Below are positions 1 through 8,521 of a DNA stretch of 64,000 nucleotides, one piece after another. Position numbers and translations under genes: made by a program. Source of the DNA: Streptomyces angustmyceticus (GTDB taxonomy: Bacteria > Actinomycetota > Actinomycetes > Streptomycetales > Streptomycetaceae); assembly GCF_019933235.1 (NCBI RefSeq), contig NZ_CP082945.1, positions 248,001 through 312,000 on the forward strand, in the 5' to 3' direction. Position 1 is the first letter of the stretch, and each line of letters begins with the position of its first letter. The notes under the pieces were generated by a model. It saw nothing but the letters and a program-made list of their open reading frames with translations, did no database searches and was not told the origin of the DNA.

Positions 1-624
1 GAAAGGCTGTCCCGCCGGGGGCTGTTGATCGGTGCGGGAACCGCCGTCGCCGTCGTCTGGATCTGCCCGGCGCTCTACGAATTCGTCCTCAACCCGGGCG
101 GTCCGTCGTTCCCCGGATACTGGTCCCTGTACATGCTGCCGGTCACACGGCTGCCCGAATTCGTCCTCGGCATGTTGCTGGCCCGCATGTCCGCGACGGG
201 AATGCGGATTCCGCGTATCGGTGTGCTCCCGGCGGCGCTGGGCGTCATCAGCACGATCGTGGTGAACAGCGCGTTCCTGCCGCGCAGCTTCCTGTACGCG
301 GCTTCGACCGCGGTGCCGCTCGCCGTGCTCGTCCATGCGACCGCGGAGCTGGACCTGCGCGGCAGGCGGTCCCTGCTGCGCGCGCCCGCCCTGGTGTTCC
401 TCGGTGAGATCTCCTACGCCATGTACCTCGTCCATTTCCTGGTGCTGGGCCTGATGTACCTGGCCCTGACGGGGCAGGGATGGAGCAGCCTCGCCGCGGT
501 GCTGGCCGGCCTTCCCGTCGTACTGCTGGCCTCGTGGCTGATGTACGCGGGCGTGGAACGGCCGTGTGTGCGGCGCTTCTCCGTGTCGCGCCGGGCCCGT
601 GCTCGTACCGCCACGACTTCGTGA
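1..624 (+). CDS. acyltransferase family 3 membrane protein, C-terminal part
   Basis: The reading frame is open from base 1, so the gene starts upstream of the window and only its C-terminal 207 residues are seen. They form about six hydrophobic segments. The stretch FLGEISYAMYLVHF is the conserved late helix of acyltransferase-3 (OafA/NodX-like) proteins, which move acyl groups onto sugars or glycans at the membrane. The end is a basic cytoplasmic tail (RRFSVSRRARAR). A methyltransferase and a glycosyltransferase follow on the same strand, so a glycan or glycolipid modification role is plausible but inferred. The substrate cannot be told, and the catalytic N-terminal half is outside the window. 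Confidence 0.85.
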   Translation, partial: ERLSRRGLLIGAGTAVAVVWICPALYEFVLNPGGPSFPGYWSLYMLPVTRLPEFVLGMLLARMSATGMRIPRIGVLPAALGVISTIVVNSAFLPRSFLYAASTAVPLAVLVHATAELDLRGRRSLLRAPALVFLGEISYAMYLVHFLVLGLMYLALTGQGWSSLAAVLAGLPVVLLASWLMYAGVERPCVRRFSVSRRARARTATTS

Positions 625-784
625 ACACGCCCCCGCTCACCGGTGGCACGTGCGGCGCGTACCCGCCCCCCGGAGTCCGCCCGGCACACCCCGCCCGCCC
701 GGCGTCCCGCGTCCGCCCTCCGTACCGGTGTCAGCGCTCCCCCCTCAGGACCACCTCCAGGACTACCTCGGAAAGAAGCCCCCC

Positions 785-1846
785 ATGATGAGTACGCGAA
801 GCGCGCAGATCGCCGCCCACCGGCCCCGTTACCAGGACGAGCTGGCCCGTGGGCTGGACCGGTTCTTCGAACCGCGGCGCACCACATGCCCCTGGTGCAG
901 CTCCTCGCGGCTGCGCGGGCACCTGCGCACCACCGACCACCCCCAGCACAAGCCCGGGACGTTCGTCCTCGACCGGTGCCGCAGTTGCGGCCATGTGTTC
1001 CAGAACCCCCGGCTGAGCGCCGACGGGCTGGATTTCTACTACCGGGACTGTTACGACGGCCTGGGCGAGGCGACGATGGCGCGGCTGGCCGGTTCGCCCC
1101 TCGCGGTGCGGCTCTACCGGGCCCGCGCCCGCGCGCTGCTCCCGTTCGGCCGCCCGTTGCGCTGGCTGGACGTGGGCACCGGTCACGGCCACTTCTGCGC
1201 CGAGGCCCGCAGGGTCCACCCGGACACCCAGTTCCACGGGCTCGACTGGGGCGAGGGCGTGGAGATCGCCGCACGCGAGGGCCGCATCGCGCGGGCCTAC
1301 CGGGGCTCCTTCGTCGGAATGGCGGGCCAACTCGCCTGCCAGTACGACGTCGTGAGCATGCACCACTATCTGGAACACACCCTGGCGCCACGGCAGGAAC
1401 TGGCCGCCGCCCACACCGCGCTGCGGCCCGGCGGTCACCTTCTGGTGGAGGTGCCCGACCCGGAATCGGCATCCGCCCGGCTGCTCGGCCAGTGGTGGGG
1501 CCCGTGGCTCCAGCCGCAGCATCTGCACTTCGTCCCCCTGGACAACCTGTGCGGGGCGCTGGCCGAGCAGGGTTTCACCGTCGTGGCCACCGACCGGCAC
1601 GAGCCCCATGTCCCCACGGATCTGACGTCGGCGGCGGTGAACCTGCTCAAGTCCGTTCTGCCGAGCGAGGATCTGCCGTGGCTGCCCGAGCGGCCGGGAG
1701 CGCTCAGCCGCTGGGCCCGCCGGCTGGGCCTGCTGGCCGTCGCGCCCGTGCTCCTCGTCCTCATAGGGATCGACTTCGCGCTGGCCCCGCTCACCCGGCG
1801 CACCCGGCTGTCCAACGCCTACCGGGTGGTCGCCCGCCGCGACTGA
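785..1846 (+). CDS. class I SAM-dependent methyltransferase with N-terminal zinc-ribbon
   Basis: 353 residues. The N-terminus has two CxxC pairs (CPWCSS near residue 38 and CRSCGH near residue 67) that probably form a zinc ribbon. The SAM-binding motif I follows (LRWLDVGTGHGHFCAEA, about residue 125), then an acidic post-I residue (HGLDWG), the motif YDVVSMHHYLEH, and LRPGGHLLVEVPDPES. This layout is typical of Methyltransf_23-type enzymes in sugar or polysaccharide clusters. The C-terminus carries one hydrophobic helix (about residues 318-338), which may attach it to the membrane. The start is the ATG at 785, preceded by GGAAAG; a second ATG directly follows. Substrate unknown. Confidence 0.85.
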   Translation: MMSTRSAQIAAHRPRYQDELARGLDRFFEPRRTTCPWCSSSRLRGHLRTTDHPQHKPGTFVLDRCRSCGHVFQNPRLSADGLDFYYRDCYDGLGEATMARLAGSPLAVRLYRARARALLPFGRPLRWLDVGTGHGHFCAEARRVHPDTQFHGLDWGEGVEIAAREGRIARAYRGSFVGMAGQLACQYDVVSMHHYLEHTLAPRQELAAAHTALRPGGHLLVEVPDPESASARLLGQWWGPWLQPQHLHFVPLDNLCGALAEQGFTVVATDRHEPHVPTDLTSAAVNLLKSVLPSEDLPWLPERPGALSRWARRLGLLAVAPVLLVLIGIDFALAPLTRRTRLSNAYRVVARRD

Positions 1847-2036
1847 CCCCGGCGCCGGGCCGCCCGCGCAGGCGCCCCGCCGCCCTTGGGGGAACGCAGC
1901 CCGGCCCTCGTCCACCACACAACTGCGGGTGTTCTCCCGCGTTTTCGGCTGAACAAGAAGTTCATCGGTACACCACCCGAGTGAAGCCGAGCGCGGCCGG
2001 AATCCTCGCAGCCGACGAAACGGAACACTGCCGACC

Positions 2037-3332
2037 ATGCACATCCTGATCGCTACCGCAGGTTCGCACGGGGACGTGGCTCCTTACACCGGCCTGGGGA
2101 CCCGGCTGCATCGCGCCGGGCACCGGGTGGTGATGGCCACACACGAGCGCTCGGCCGAACTGGTGCGCCGCAGCGGCCTGGGCTTCCACCCCCTGCCGCT
2201 CGACCGGTACGCCACCTCTCACAAGGACGACGCGCAGGGGCAGGGGCAGGGACGGGGGAAGGGCGCCGGCCTCTCCAAGGTCGAACAGATACAGCTGGCA
2301 CGGGAGTTGGCCCCGGAGATGGCCGACGCGGTCGCGGGCGCCTGCGCCTCGGGGGCCGACGTCCTCCTGTTCTCCAGCAGCCTGGCGCCCCTGGGGCTGG
2401 TGGCGGCGGAGGGACTGCGACTGCCCAGCGTCGGCGTGTTCCTGCAGCCGCTGGAGCCCACCCGGGAGTTCCCGCCGGTCATCTTCGACATGCCGTCGTG
2501 GGGGCCGTTCGCCAACCGGGCCCTGGGACAGTGCGCCCAGTCGTTGCTGGCCCGGGCCTTCGCCCCCGGGGTGCGTCATCTGCAGCGCAGCCTGGGCGTG
2601 ACGCCGCAGGCCCTGGCCCGGCGCCGGACGACCTGGCCCGTCCACCACGGATTCAGCCCGGCGGTGGTGCCGCGGCCCGCCGACTGGCGGCCGGGCATGG
2701 AGGTAGCGGGCTACTGGTGGCCGTCGGAGCCCCCCGGCTGGACGCCGGATTCCCGGCTGGCCGACTTCCTCCGGTCCGGCCCGCCACCGGTGTTCATGGG
2801 CTTCGGCAGCATGGCGCCGAGCGATCCGGAACGGCTCGGGCGCCTCCTGGTGCGCGCCCTGCGGCTCGCCGGGGTGCGCGGTGTCGTCCAGTCGAGCTGG
2901 GCCGGTCTGTCGGTCGAGGGGGACGACGTCCTGACGGTGGGCGAGGTCCCGCACGCCCGGCTGTTTCCGCAGATGGCGACCGTGGTCCACCACGCGGGCG
3001 CCGGGACCACGGCCGCCGGCCTGCGCGCGGGCGTGCCCGCGGTACCCGTGCCGATGATGCTGGACCAGCCCTTCTGGGCGGCGCGGCTCATCTCACTGGG
3101 CGTCAGCCCCGGGAGGATTCCCTTCCGGCGGCTGACGGCGGAGAATCTCGCGGCCGCGGTGCGCAGGGCGGTGCACGACCCCCGCTACGGGCGCCGCGCC
3201 CGGCAGGTGGCGGCGCTGCTCGCCACGGAGGACGGCGCGGGCCGGGTGCTGGCGGCGGTGGAGCAGTTGGCGGGAGGTGACAGCGCCGGGGGCCGGGGAG
3301 GCGGCACGGAGGGCCGAGGTCCCGGCCGCTGA
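2037..3332 (+). CDS. UGT-type (GT1, MGT-like) glycosyltransferase
   Basis: 431 residues with the GT1 two-domain layout. The N-terminus ILIATAGSHGDVAPYTGLG is the glycosyltransferase 28/UGT acceptor-domain start. The C-terminal half has the nucleotide-sugar signature (PPVFMGFGSMA near residue 250; HHAGAGTTAAGLRAGVPAVPVP near residue 320, with the H-x-G-x-GT core). Such enzymes glycosylate sterols, macrolides or other lipophilic acceptors, usually with UDP- or TDP-sugars. Residues 65-74 are a Gln/Gly/Arg/Lys low-complexity insert coded by a short tandem repeat. The C-terminal 20 residues are Gly/Arg-rich and probably disordered. It sits behind the methyltransferase gene with a 190-bp gap, so it may have its own promoter. 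Acceptor unknown. Confidence 0.88.
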   Translation: MHILIATAGSHGDVAPYTGLGTRLHRAGHRVVMATHERSAELVRRSGLGFHPLPLDRYATSHKDDAQGQGQGRGKGAGLSKVEQIQLARELAPEMADAVAGACASGADVLLFSSSLAPLGLVAAEGLRLPSVGVFLQPLEPTREFPPVIFDMPSWGPFANRALGQCAQSLLARAFAPGVRHLQRSLGVTPQALARRRTTWPVHHGFSPAVVPRPADWRPGMEVAGYWWPSEPPGWTPDSRLADFLRSGPPPVFMGFGSMAPSDPERLGRLLVRALRLAGVRGVVQSSWAGLSVEGDDVLTVGEVPHARLFPQMATVVHHAGAGTTAAGLRAGVPAVPVPMMLDQPFWAARLISLGVSPGRIPFRRLTAENLAAAVRRAVHDPRYGRRARQVAALLATEDGAGRVLAAVEQLAGGDSAGGRGGGTEGRGPGR

Positions 3333-3498
3333 GGTGACGTGACGTGCGGCGGCGCGCAGGAGCGGGTATCAACACGCGGCCCCGCGGACGGACCTCGCGG
3401 CTGCCCGGCCGGCCTGTCCGGACCGTCCAGAGCCCGGACCGCCGGGCCGGCAACGGCAGGTCCGGCCGCCTGCCCCCGGCGGGACGCCGGTGCGCGCC

Positions 3499-4413
3499 TC
3501 AGCCGACGGAGGCCATGAAGCGCACCATGCGGTCATTGACCGCCTCCGCATGGTCGATCTGGGGTCCGTGGCCCGTGTCGGAAACGATCTCGACGCGGGC
3601 GCCGGGCACCAGGCGCGGGACGCGCTCCTGCTGCCGTCGCGGATGCACCAGCAGGCTCCGCTTGCCGAGCAGCAGATAGAGCGGGGTGCGGATACCGCGC
3701 AACTCCGCTTCGGTGAGGGGAAGCGGCGCGGGGCGGCGGATGCGGTAGGCGCGCACACCCAGCCGCACCATCGCGCGCAGCTCCGGCACCACCAGGACCG
3801 GCTGGTCGAGCCAGGCGGCCAGGCGGGGGCGCAGCGCCTTCGGCGCGCAGGTCGCGAAGAGGCTGACGAAGATCCAGACGAAGAACCGCAGGCCCACCTT
3901 CTCCAGGCCACCGGGGTCCAGCAGGGTGACCGAGGCCAGCCGGCCGGGCCGGTGCAGCGCCTGGTTCAGGGCGAGCCATCCGCCGTAGGAGGACCCGACG
4001 AGGTGGACGCGGTCGAGCCCGAGCCCTTCGAGGGCCTCGTCGAGCCACTGGGCGGCACGTGCGGGCTGGTGGATCGGTTCGCGGTGCGTGCTGCGGCCCG
4101 GATCGCCCGGGGTGTCGAGCGCGTAGACCGGGCGCTGCGCGCGAAGGGCGGCGACGTTCGGGTACCACTGCGCGGAGTTGCCGCCGGCGCCGTGCAGCAG
4201 GACGGCCGGGGTGCGGGCCGCGGCGCCGGGGTCCGCCGGCGCGTAGTGGTAGACGTGCGTGGTCCCGAAGCGGGTTTCCACGTCGCACTCCCCGCTCGGG
4301 GCCGGCCCCAGCGCGTGGACGGCGTCGCACGCGGCGAAGTAGCGGTCGCGGACGGCCTCGTTCACATAGCGGCCGACGGCTCGGTCGCGGTCGTGCGTCA
4401 TGGTGTCGGGCAC
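3499..4413 (-). CDS. alpha/beta hydrolase
   Basis: 304 residues, alpha/beta-hydrolase fold. Visible landmarks are the oxyanion region PAVLLHGAGGNSAQWYPN, the nucleophile elbow VGSSYGGW (GxSxG), and the histidine in VSDTGHGPQID near the C-terminus. Length and motifs fit the Abhydrolase_1 family of esterases, haloperoxidase-like enzymes and epoxide hydrolases; the substrate is not predictable. The GTG at 4413 was chosen because a GGAGGT lies 8 bases upstream; the ATG at 4401 would be too far. It is divergent from a TetR gene with paired operators between them, so it is probably the TetR target. It converges on the glycosyltransferase gene. Confidence 0.85.
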   Translation of the reverse strand: MPDTMTHDRDRAVGRYVNEAVRDRYFAACDAVHALGPAPSGECDVETRFGTTHVYHYAPADPGAAARTPAVLLHGAGGNSAQWYPNVAALRAQRPVYALDTPGDPGRSTHREPIHQPARAAQWLDEALEGLGLDRVHLVGSSYGGWLALNQALHRPGRLASVTLLDPGGLEKVGLRFFVWIFVSLFATCAPKALRPRLAAWLDQPVLVVPELRAMVRLGVRAYRIRRPAPLPLTEAELRGIRTPLYLLLGKRSLLVHPRRQQERVPRLVPGARVEIVSDTGHGPQIDHAEAVNDRMVRFMASVG

Positions 4414-4443
4414 AGCGGGCCACCTCCGGGACAGCAGGTTTAG

Positions 4444-4481
4444 TGGTACCACCGTATCACTAAAATGGTACAGCGGTATCA
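4444..4481. promoter_or_regulatory. twin TetR-type operators between divergent hydrolase and tetR genes
   Basis: Two copies of TGGTAC-N4-GTATCA occur at 4444-4459 and 4466-4481. Each is nearly palindromic and their starts are 22 bp apart, about two helical turns. A wider inverted repeat, TTTAGTG...CACTAAA (4439-4465), encloses the first copy. The region is far richer in A and T than its surroundings and must hold both promoters. Paired sites two turns apart fit a TetR protein binding as a pair of dimers. Binding is inferred. Confidence 0.75.
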
Positions 4482-4534
4482 TGCAGTCGATCCCGCAGGC
4501 CGGACGGAACGAACGAGGCGGAGGGCACCGGCTG

Positions 4535-5143
4535 ATGCCGAAGCGCGTGGACCACGAGGAGCGGCGCACCCAGATCGCCGAGGCACTGGTCCGGGTCGCC
4601 GGGCGGCGCGGACTGCACGCCATCGGGATGCGCGATGTCGCGGCCGAGGCAGGAGTGTCCCTGCGGCTGGTGCAGTACTACTTCGAGACCAAGGAGAAGC
4701 TGCTGCTCCATGGGCTGCACCAGCTGACCACCGGACTCGGCGCCCGGGTCGCCGACCGGGTCCGGGCCGTCGGCGAGGCACCCGGACCGCGCGAGACGAT
4801 CGAGGCCGTGCTCCTCGAAGCGCTGCCCACCGACGAGGAGAGCCGGACCTTCCACCTCGTCTACACCTCCTACGCCGTGCTCTCCGTGACGGACGAGGCC
4901 CTGGCCGCCCAGCCGTTCATCGACGGCCCCCATGCCGCCGAGGAGCTGGTGGCCGGCCAGCTGGAACGGGCGCGCGAGGCCGGCCTCACCGCGCCCGGCG
5001 TGGACGTACGCACCGAGGCGATCAGCCTGCTCGCCCTGTCCGCGGGCCTGGGCACCAGCGTCCTGGTGGGCCAGCGCACCCCGGAGGCCGCCACGGCCGT
5101 CCTCCGTCACCACCTGGACCGGCTCTTCCCCGGCGACGGGTGA
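4535..5143 (+). CDS. TetR family transcriptional regulator
   Basis: 202 residues. The N-terminal helix-turn-helix is typical of TetR (RTQIAEALVRVAGRRGLHAI, then GMRDVAAEAGVSLRLVQYYF with the YYF ending of the recognition helix). The ligand domain is of the BetI-like C-terminal type (RTFHLVYTSYAVLS). ATG 4535 is preferred: it has GGCGGAGGG upstream and leaves the usual short arm before the first helix. An in-frame ATG at 4481 overlaps operator 2 and is less likely. It probably represses itself and the divergent alpha/beta hydrolase; the inducer is unknown. Confidence 0.88.
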   Translation: MPKRVDHEERRTQIAEALVRVAGRRGLHAIGMRDVAAEAGVSLRLVQYYFETKEKLLLHGLHQLTTGLGARVADRVRAVGEAPGPRETIEAVLLEALPTDEESRTFHLVYTSYAVLSVTDEALAAQPFIDGPHAAEELVAGQLERAREAGLTAPGVDVRTEAISLLALSAGLGTSVLVGQRTPEAATAVLRHHLDRLFPGDG

Positions 5144-5327
5144 ACCGGCCCCGCCGACAGGCGACTTGCGGCGTCGGCGGCCCGCGCGACCTGCCGTGCG
5201 CCCCCGCACCCGAATTGCGTCGACACCCGCGAATTGCGGAATTAGCCTCGGCCTCCGGGAGCACCCCGCGCGCCTCTTCCCTGAGCGCCTGCGCACCGGC
5301 GATGACGCTCCCGGGGAAGGAATCCGC

Positions 5328-6092
5328 ATGACCGAGGCGTTGACGCGGCGACTCGTCACCGCCGTCCACGAGGACGAGGTGGACCGGGCCGAGGCGCTCC
5401 TGCGGCAGGGCGCCTCCCCGTCCGCACCGGACCCCGACGGGGACACGCCGCTGTACCTCGCCGCGGTCAGCGGGCGCACGGAGATGGTGCGGCTGCTCCT
5501 CGAAGCGGGCGCCGCGCCCGATGCGGAGAGCAGGGGAGGGCCGGGAAGCGAAGGTCTGCCGCTGTGTGCGGCCGCGTCCTGGGACCACTGGGAGGTGGTG
5601 CGCGAACTGCTCGCCCACGGCGCCGACCCCGACCGGCGCGAGGACGACGGCACGTCCTTCACCCCCCTGATGTGGGCGGCTGCCGGCGGCCACCACCGCA
5701 CCGCCCGCCTCCTGCTCGAAGCGCATGCCGATCCCGACGCGGACCAGGGCGGGCGCACCCCGTTGATGGCGGCGGCCGAGCGGGGGTCGATCGCGGTGGT
5801 GCGGGCCCTGCTGCGCCACGGCGCCGATCCTCGCCGCACCGACCCGGAGGGGCGTACGGCAGCGAGCATCGCCCGCGCGAAGTGCGGCAAGGACCTCGCG
5901 GACGAGCTGCGGGAGCGAGCGCGCTCCGCCCCCGCCGGCCGGTGCGAGGTCCTGCGCAGTCCCCGTCCCGAGGGCACGGAGCTGATCGAGGTCACGGTCA
6001 GCGCACCGGACGGAACCGCCGGGGCCACCTGGCAGGCGGAAACGGGGCACGCCGCGATCGTGGCGCTGCTGCGGGAACACCCGCGGGACTGA
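5328..6092 (+). CDS. ankyrin repeat protein
   Basis: 254 residues with about four ankyrin repeats between residues 15 and 185. Repeat cores are visible: GDTPLYLAAVSGRTEMVRLL, LLCAAA-like LPLCAAASWDHWEVVRELL, FTPLMWAAAGGHHRTARLLL and RTPLMAAAERGSIAVVRALL, each followed by a GADP/HADP-like turn. The C-terminal 70 residues (CEVLRSPRPEGTELIEVTVS) form a separate small beta-rich domain. There is no signal peptide, so it is a cytoplasmic protein-binding scaffold. GGGGAAGG lies 8 bases before the ATG. The partner is not indicated by context. Confidence 0.85.
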   Translation: MTEALTRRLVTAVHEDEVDRAEALLRQGASPSAPDPDGDTPLYLAAVSGRTEMVRLLLEAGAAPDAESRGGPGSEGLPLCAAASWDHWEVVRELLAHGADPDRREDDGTSFTPLMWAAAGGHHRTARLLLEAHADPDADQGGRTPLMAAAERGSIAVVRALLRHGADPRRTDPEGRTAASIARAKCGKDLADELRERARSAPAGRCEVLRSPRPEGTELIEVTVSAPDGTAGATWQAETGHAAIVALLREHPRD

Positions 6093-6312
6093 GGACCGTC
6101 GGCGGGACGGCGGGGGCGGCCGGCGCGGTGCCCGTGGCGTCCTGCCACACACCAGGTCACTTCTCCTCCGGACGGTGGGCCGCCGGGCCCGTGCGCCTCG
6201 CGACCCGGGCACCTCGCATCCCACGCGCCCCGGCACCCTTGCCGTGCAAGGCCGTTGGGGCACATCGGTAGAGTGACCGGCCGGGGAACACGAGCCGTTC
6301 CGGGAGAGTCAT

Positions 6313-7800
6313 ATGGCCGAAGCGGGTCCGTTCCGGCGCGGGGAAGGGGCGGGGCGCACCGACCGGAGCGTGGGGAGCCGGCAGCTCGCCGCGATGCTGC
6401 CCGACCCGGCGCAGGCGCGTCCGGCCTATCGCCACCTGGCCCGAGCGATCAGCGCGCTGATCCTGGACGGACGTCTCGCGCTGCACGTCAGGCTTCCCGC
6501 CGAACGGGAACTGGCCCTCGCCCTGAACACCAGCAGGGCCACCGTCACCGCCCTGTACGACCTGCTGCGCGAGAGCGGTTACGCGCACAGCCGCCGGGGC
6601 TCCGGTACCTGGACGGCCCTGCCGGAGGGCCGGGCCCCCAGTGGCATCACCCGGCTCCTGGGCCCCCAGGACCCCGCGATCGACCTGGCCAGGGCCGCCC
6701 CCGGACTGCCGGAGCAGGCCCTTCTCGACGCCCTCGTCCAGGTCGCCCCGCGCCTGGCCGAGCATGCGCACACCCCCGGCTACCACCCCTACGGCCTCCC
6801 GGAGTTGCGTGCCGCCGTCGCCGAACGCTTCACCCGGCGGGGGCTGGCCACCGTGCCCGAACAGATCCTGGTGACCGCCGGCGCCCAGCACGCGCTCACC
6901 CTCGTCCTGGGGCTGCTGTGCCGACCCAGTGACCGGGTCCTGGTCGAGAACCCGTCGTACCCGAACGCGCTGGAGGCCCTGCGCCGCGCCCGGCTGCGCA
7001 CCCTGTCGGTCCCGGTGACCGATACGGGCTGGGACATCGAGATCGCCGAATCGACGTTCCGCCGGGCGGTTCCCCGACTCGCCTATCTGATCCCGGACTT
7101 CCACAATCCGACCGGCTGCCTCATGCCCGACGAGGAGCGGGTCCGTGTTCTGCGCGCCGCGGGGCGCTGCGGCGCATGGCTGGTCGTCGACGAGACCCTG
7201 GCGGACCTCGCGCTCGACGTCCCCGCCCCGCCGCCCTTCGCCTCCCGCGCCACGCCCGGCGGGGCGGGCCAGGTCATCACCATCGGTTCGATGAGCAAGA
7301 CCCATTGGGGCGGTCTGCGCATGGGCTGGCTGCGCGCCCCCGCGCGACTGGTCACCGAACTCGCCGGGCAGCGTGTCGCCACCGACATGGGCGGCTCGGT
7401 CCTGGACCAGCTGCTGGCCGTCTCGTTGCTGGCCCGCGCCGGGGAACTGCTGCCGGCCCGGCTGGAACAGCTGCGCCGGCAGCGGGAGGCGCTGACCGCG
7501 GCCCTGGCCGAGCAGGTGCCGCAGTGGAGATGGCAACTGCCGCCCGGTGGGCTGTCGTTGTGGGCCGATCTCGGCGCCCCGGTCGCCTCGGCGCTGGCCG
7601 ACCGGGCCCTGGACCACGGGGTGCGGGTCGAGGGCGGTACACACTTCGCCCCCGACCCGGGCCTGTTCGAGCAGCGGCTGCGCATCCCGTACACCGCGTC
7701 TCCCGACATCCTGCGTGACGCCGTGCGCCGCCTGGCCGCCGCCTTCGCGGAGGGCCCGGCACCGTCACGTACCGGCCGGCGGGAGCACTGGATCGTCTGA
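6313..7800 (+). CDS. MocR/PdxR-type regulator (GntR DNA-binding domain fused to aminotransferase fold)
   Basis: 495 residues. The N-terminal winged helix is GntR type (PAYRHLARAISALILDGRL, LPAERELALALNTSRATVTA, then RRGSGTW). A class I aminotransferase-like domain follows from about residue 110, with the PLP lysine in SMSKTHWGGLRMGW. MocR proteins use PLP or a PLP adduct as effector rather than working mainly as enzymes, and regulate vitamin B6, GABA, taurine or efflux genes. No pdxST genes lie next to it, so its target is unclear. Flanking genes are a small secreted protein (same strand) and the ankyrin gene. GGGAGA precedes the ATG. Confidence 0.88.
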   Translation: MAEAGPFRRGEGAGRTDRSVGSRQLAAMLPDPAQARPAYRHLARAISALILDGRLALHVRLPAERELALALNTSRATVTALYDLLRESGYAHSRRGSGTWTALPEGRAPSGITRLLGPQDPAIDLARAAPGLPEQALLDALVQVAPRLAEHAHTPGYHPYGLPELRAAVAERFTRRGLATVPEQILVTAGAQHALTLVLGLLCRPSDRVLVENPSYPNALEALRRARLRTLSVPVTDTGWDIEIAESTFRRAVPRLAYLIPDFHNPTGCLMPDEERVRVLRAAGRCGAWLVVDETLADLALDVPAPPPFASRATPGGAGQVITIGSMSKTHWGGLRMGWLRAPARLVTELAGQRVATDMGGSVLDQLLAVSLLARAGELLPARLEQLRRQREALTAALAEQVPQWRWQLPPGGLSLWADLGAPVASALADRALDHGVRVEGGTHFAPDPGLFEQRLRIPYTASPDILRDAVRRLAAAFAEGPAPSRTGRREHWIV

Positions 7801-8107
7801 GCCGTCCGCCTCGGACCCGCTTGCGGGCGCGCCCTGTCGGGGGGCCGCCACCCGGTGCGCGCCGCACCGGAGTTGGCGTCCTCCCCCGAGCTCCCGCAAC
7901 GCCGCCCGGCACCACCGCGACCACCAGGAGACGGTCTCGCCCCTCCGGCCACATTAGTCGGATAATTGCTTCATTTGGCCTTTCTTCTGGATTGTGTAAA
8001 GCCTTTGGTGTTGGCCGGATTTGGCGGGCTTCGCGGGTGCATTCTCTGTCCTGCCCGGCCATCGGCGGGGCATCTCGCACCATGGCAATGCAGAAAGGCA
8101 ATCCTCG
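7801..8107 (+). promoter_or_regulatory. promoter region of the small secreted protein
   Basis: 307 bases without a gene. Bases about 7950-8030 are markedly A/T-richer than the rest of the window and hold TTTGGCC, GTGTAAAG and two TTGGC-type repeats. This probably contains the promoter of the 8108 gene. No convincing standard -35/-10 pair could be fixed by eye. Confidence 0.35.
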
Positions 8108-8386
8108 ATGACTGACGGATTCAAGCGCGCCATCGCCCTCGGCGCCGCCACCGTTGCCCTCGCCGGAGGCGCCCTCCTCTCCTCGGTGGGCGTCGCCTCG
8201 GCCGCGCCGTCGCACCCCGGAGACCACTCGCCCACGCGACACATCGACAGGGGGCGGTGCCACATGGTCCACGGGCACTGGACCCGGACCTGGCACCCGG
8301 CCTGGCGTGACCGGCACGGCGTGCGTCACCCCGGCTACTGGACCCGTACCTGGCACCGGGAGCACCTGGTCTGCCGCCGCCACTGA
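8108..8386 (+). CDS. small secreted repeat protein with twin WTRTWH motifs
   Basis: 92 residues. There is a clear Sec signal peptide (about residues 1-35, ending SVGVASAAP). The mature part of about 57 residues is very rich in His, Arg and Trp. It contains a duplicated motif, HWTRTWHPAW and YWTRTWHREH, 23 residues apart and flanked by two cysteines (GRCHMV and LVCRRH) that could form one disulfide. AAAGG precedes the ATG, and a strong hairpin follows the stop. It has its own promoter region. The motif was not recognised as a named family. His and Trp density would suit metal, heme or cell-wall binding, which is speculation. Confidence 0.8.
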   Translation: MTDGFKRAIALGAATVALAGGALLSSVGVASAAPSHPGDHSPTRHIDRGRCHMVHGHWTRTWHPAWRDRHGVRHPGYWTRTWHREHLVCRRH

Positions 8387-8400
8387 CCGCTCCCCCTGTT

Positions 8401-8438
8401 GCAGGGCCCCCGAGTCGCCACGGACTCGGGGGCCCTGC
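8401..8438 (+). terminator. strong hairpin terminator after the WTRTWH gene
   Basis: A perfect 15-bp stem (GCAGGGCCCCCGAGT at 8401-8415 pairing with 8424-8438) with an 8-base loop, 14 bases after the stop codon. There is no T-tract, as is usual in Streptomyces. Confidence 0.85.
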
Positions 8439-8521
8439 CCCTTTGCACACAGAGCGATGTACGCACGCCGAGACCTCGCGCGGTACCGGGGCGGCCCCGC
8501 GGCGGCAGGAAGGCCCGGGCG

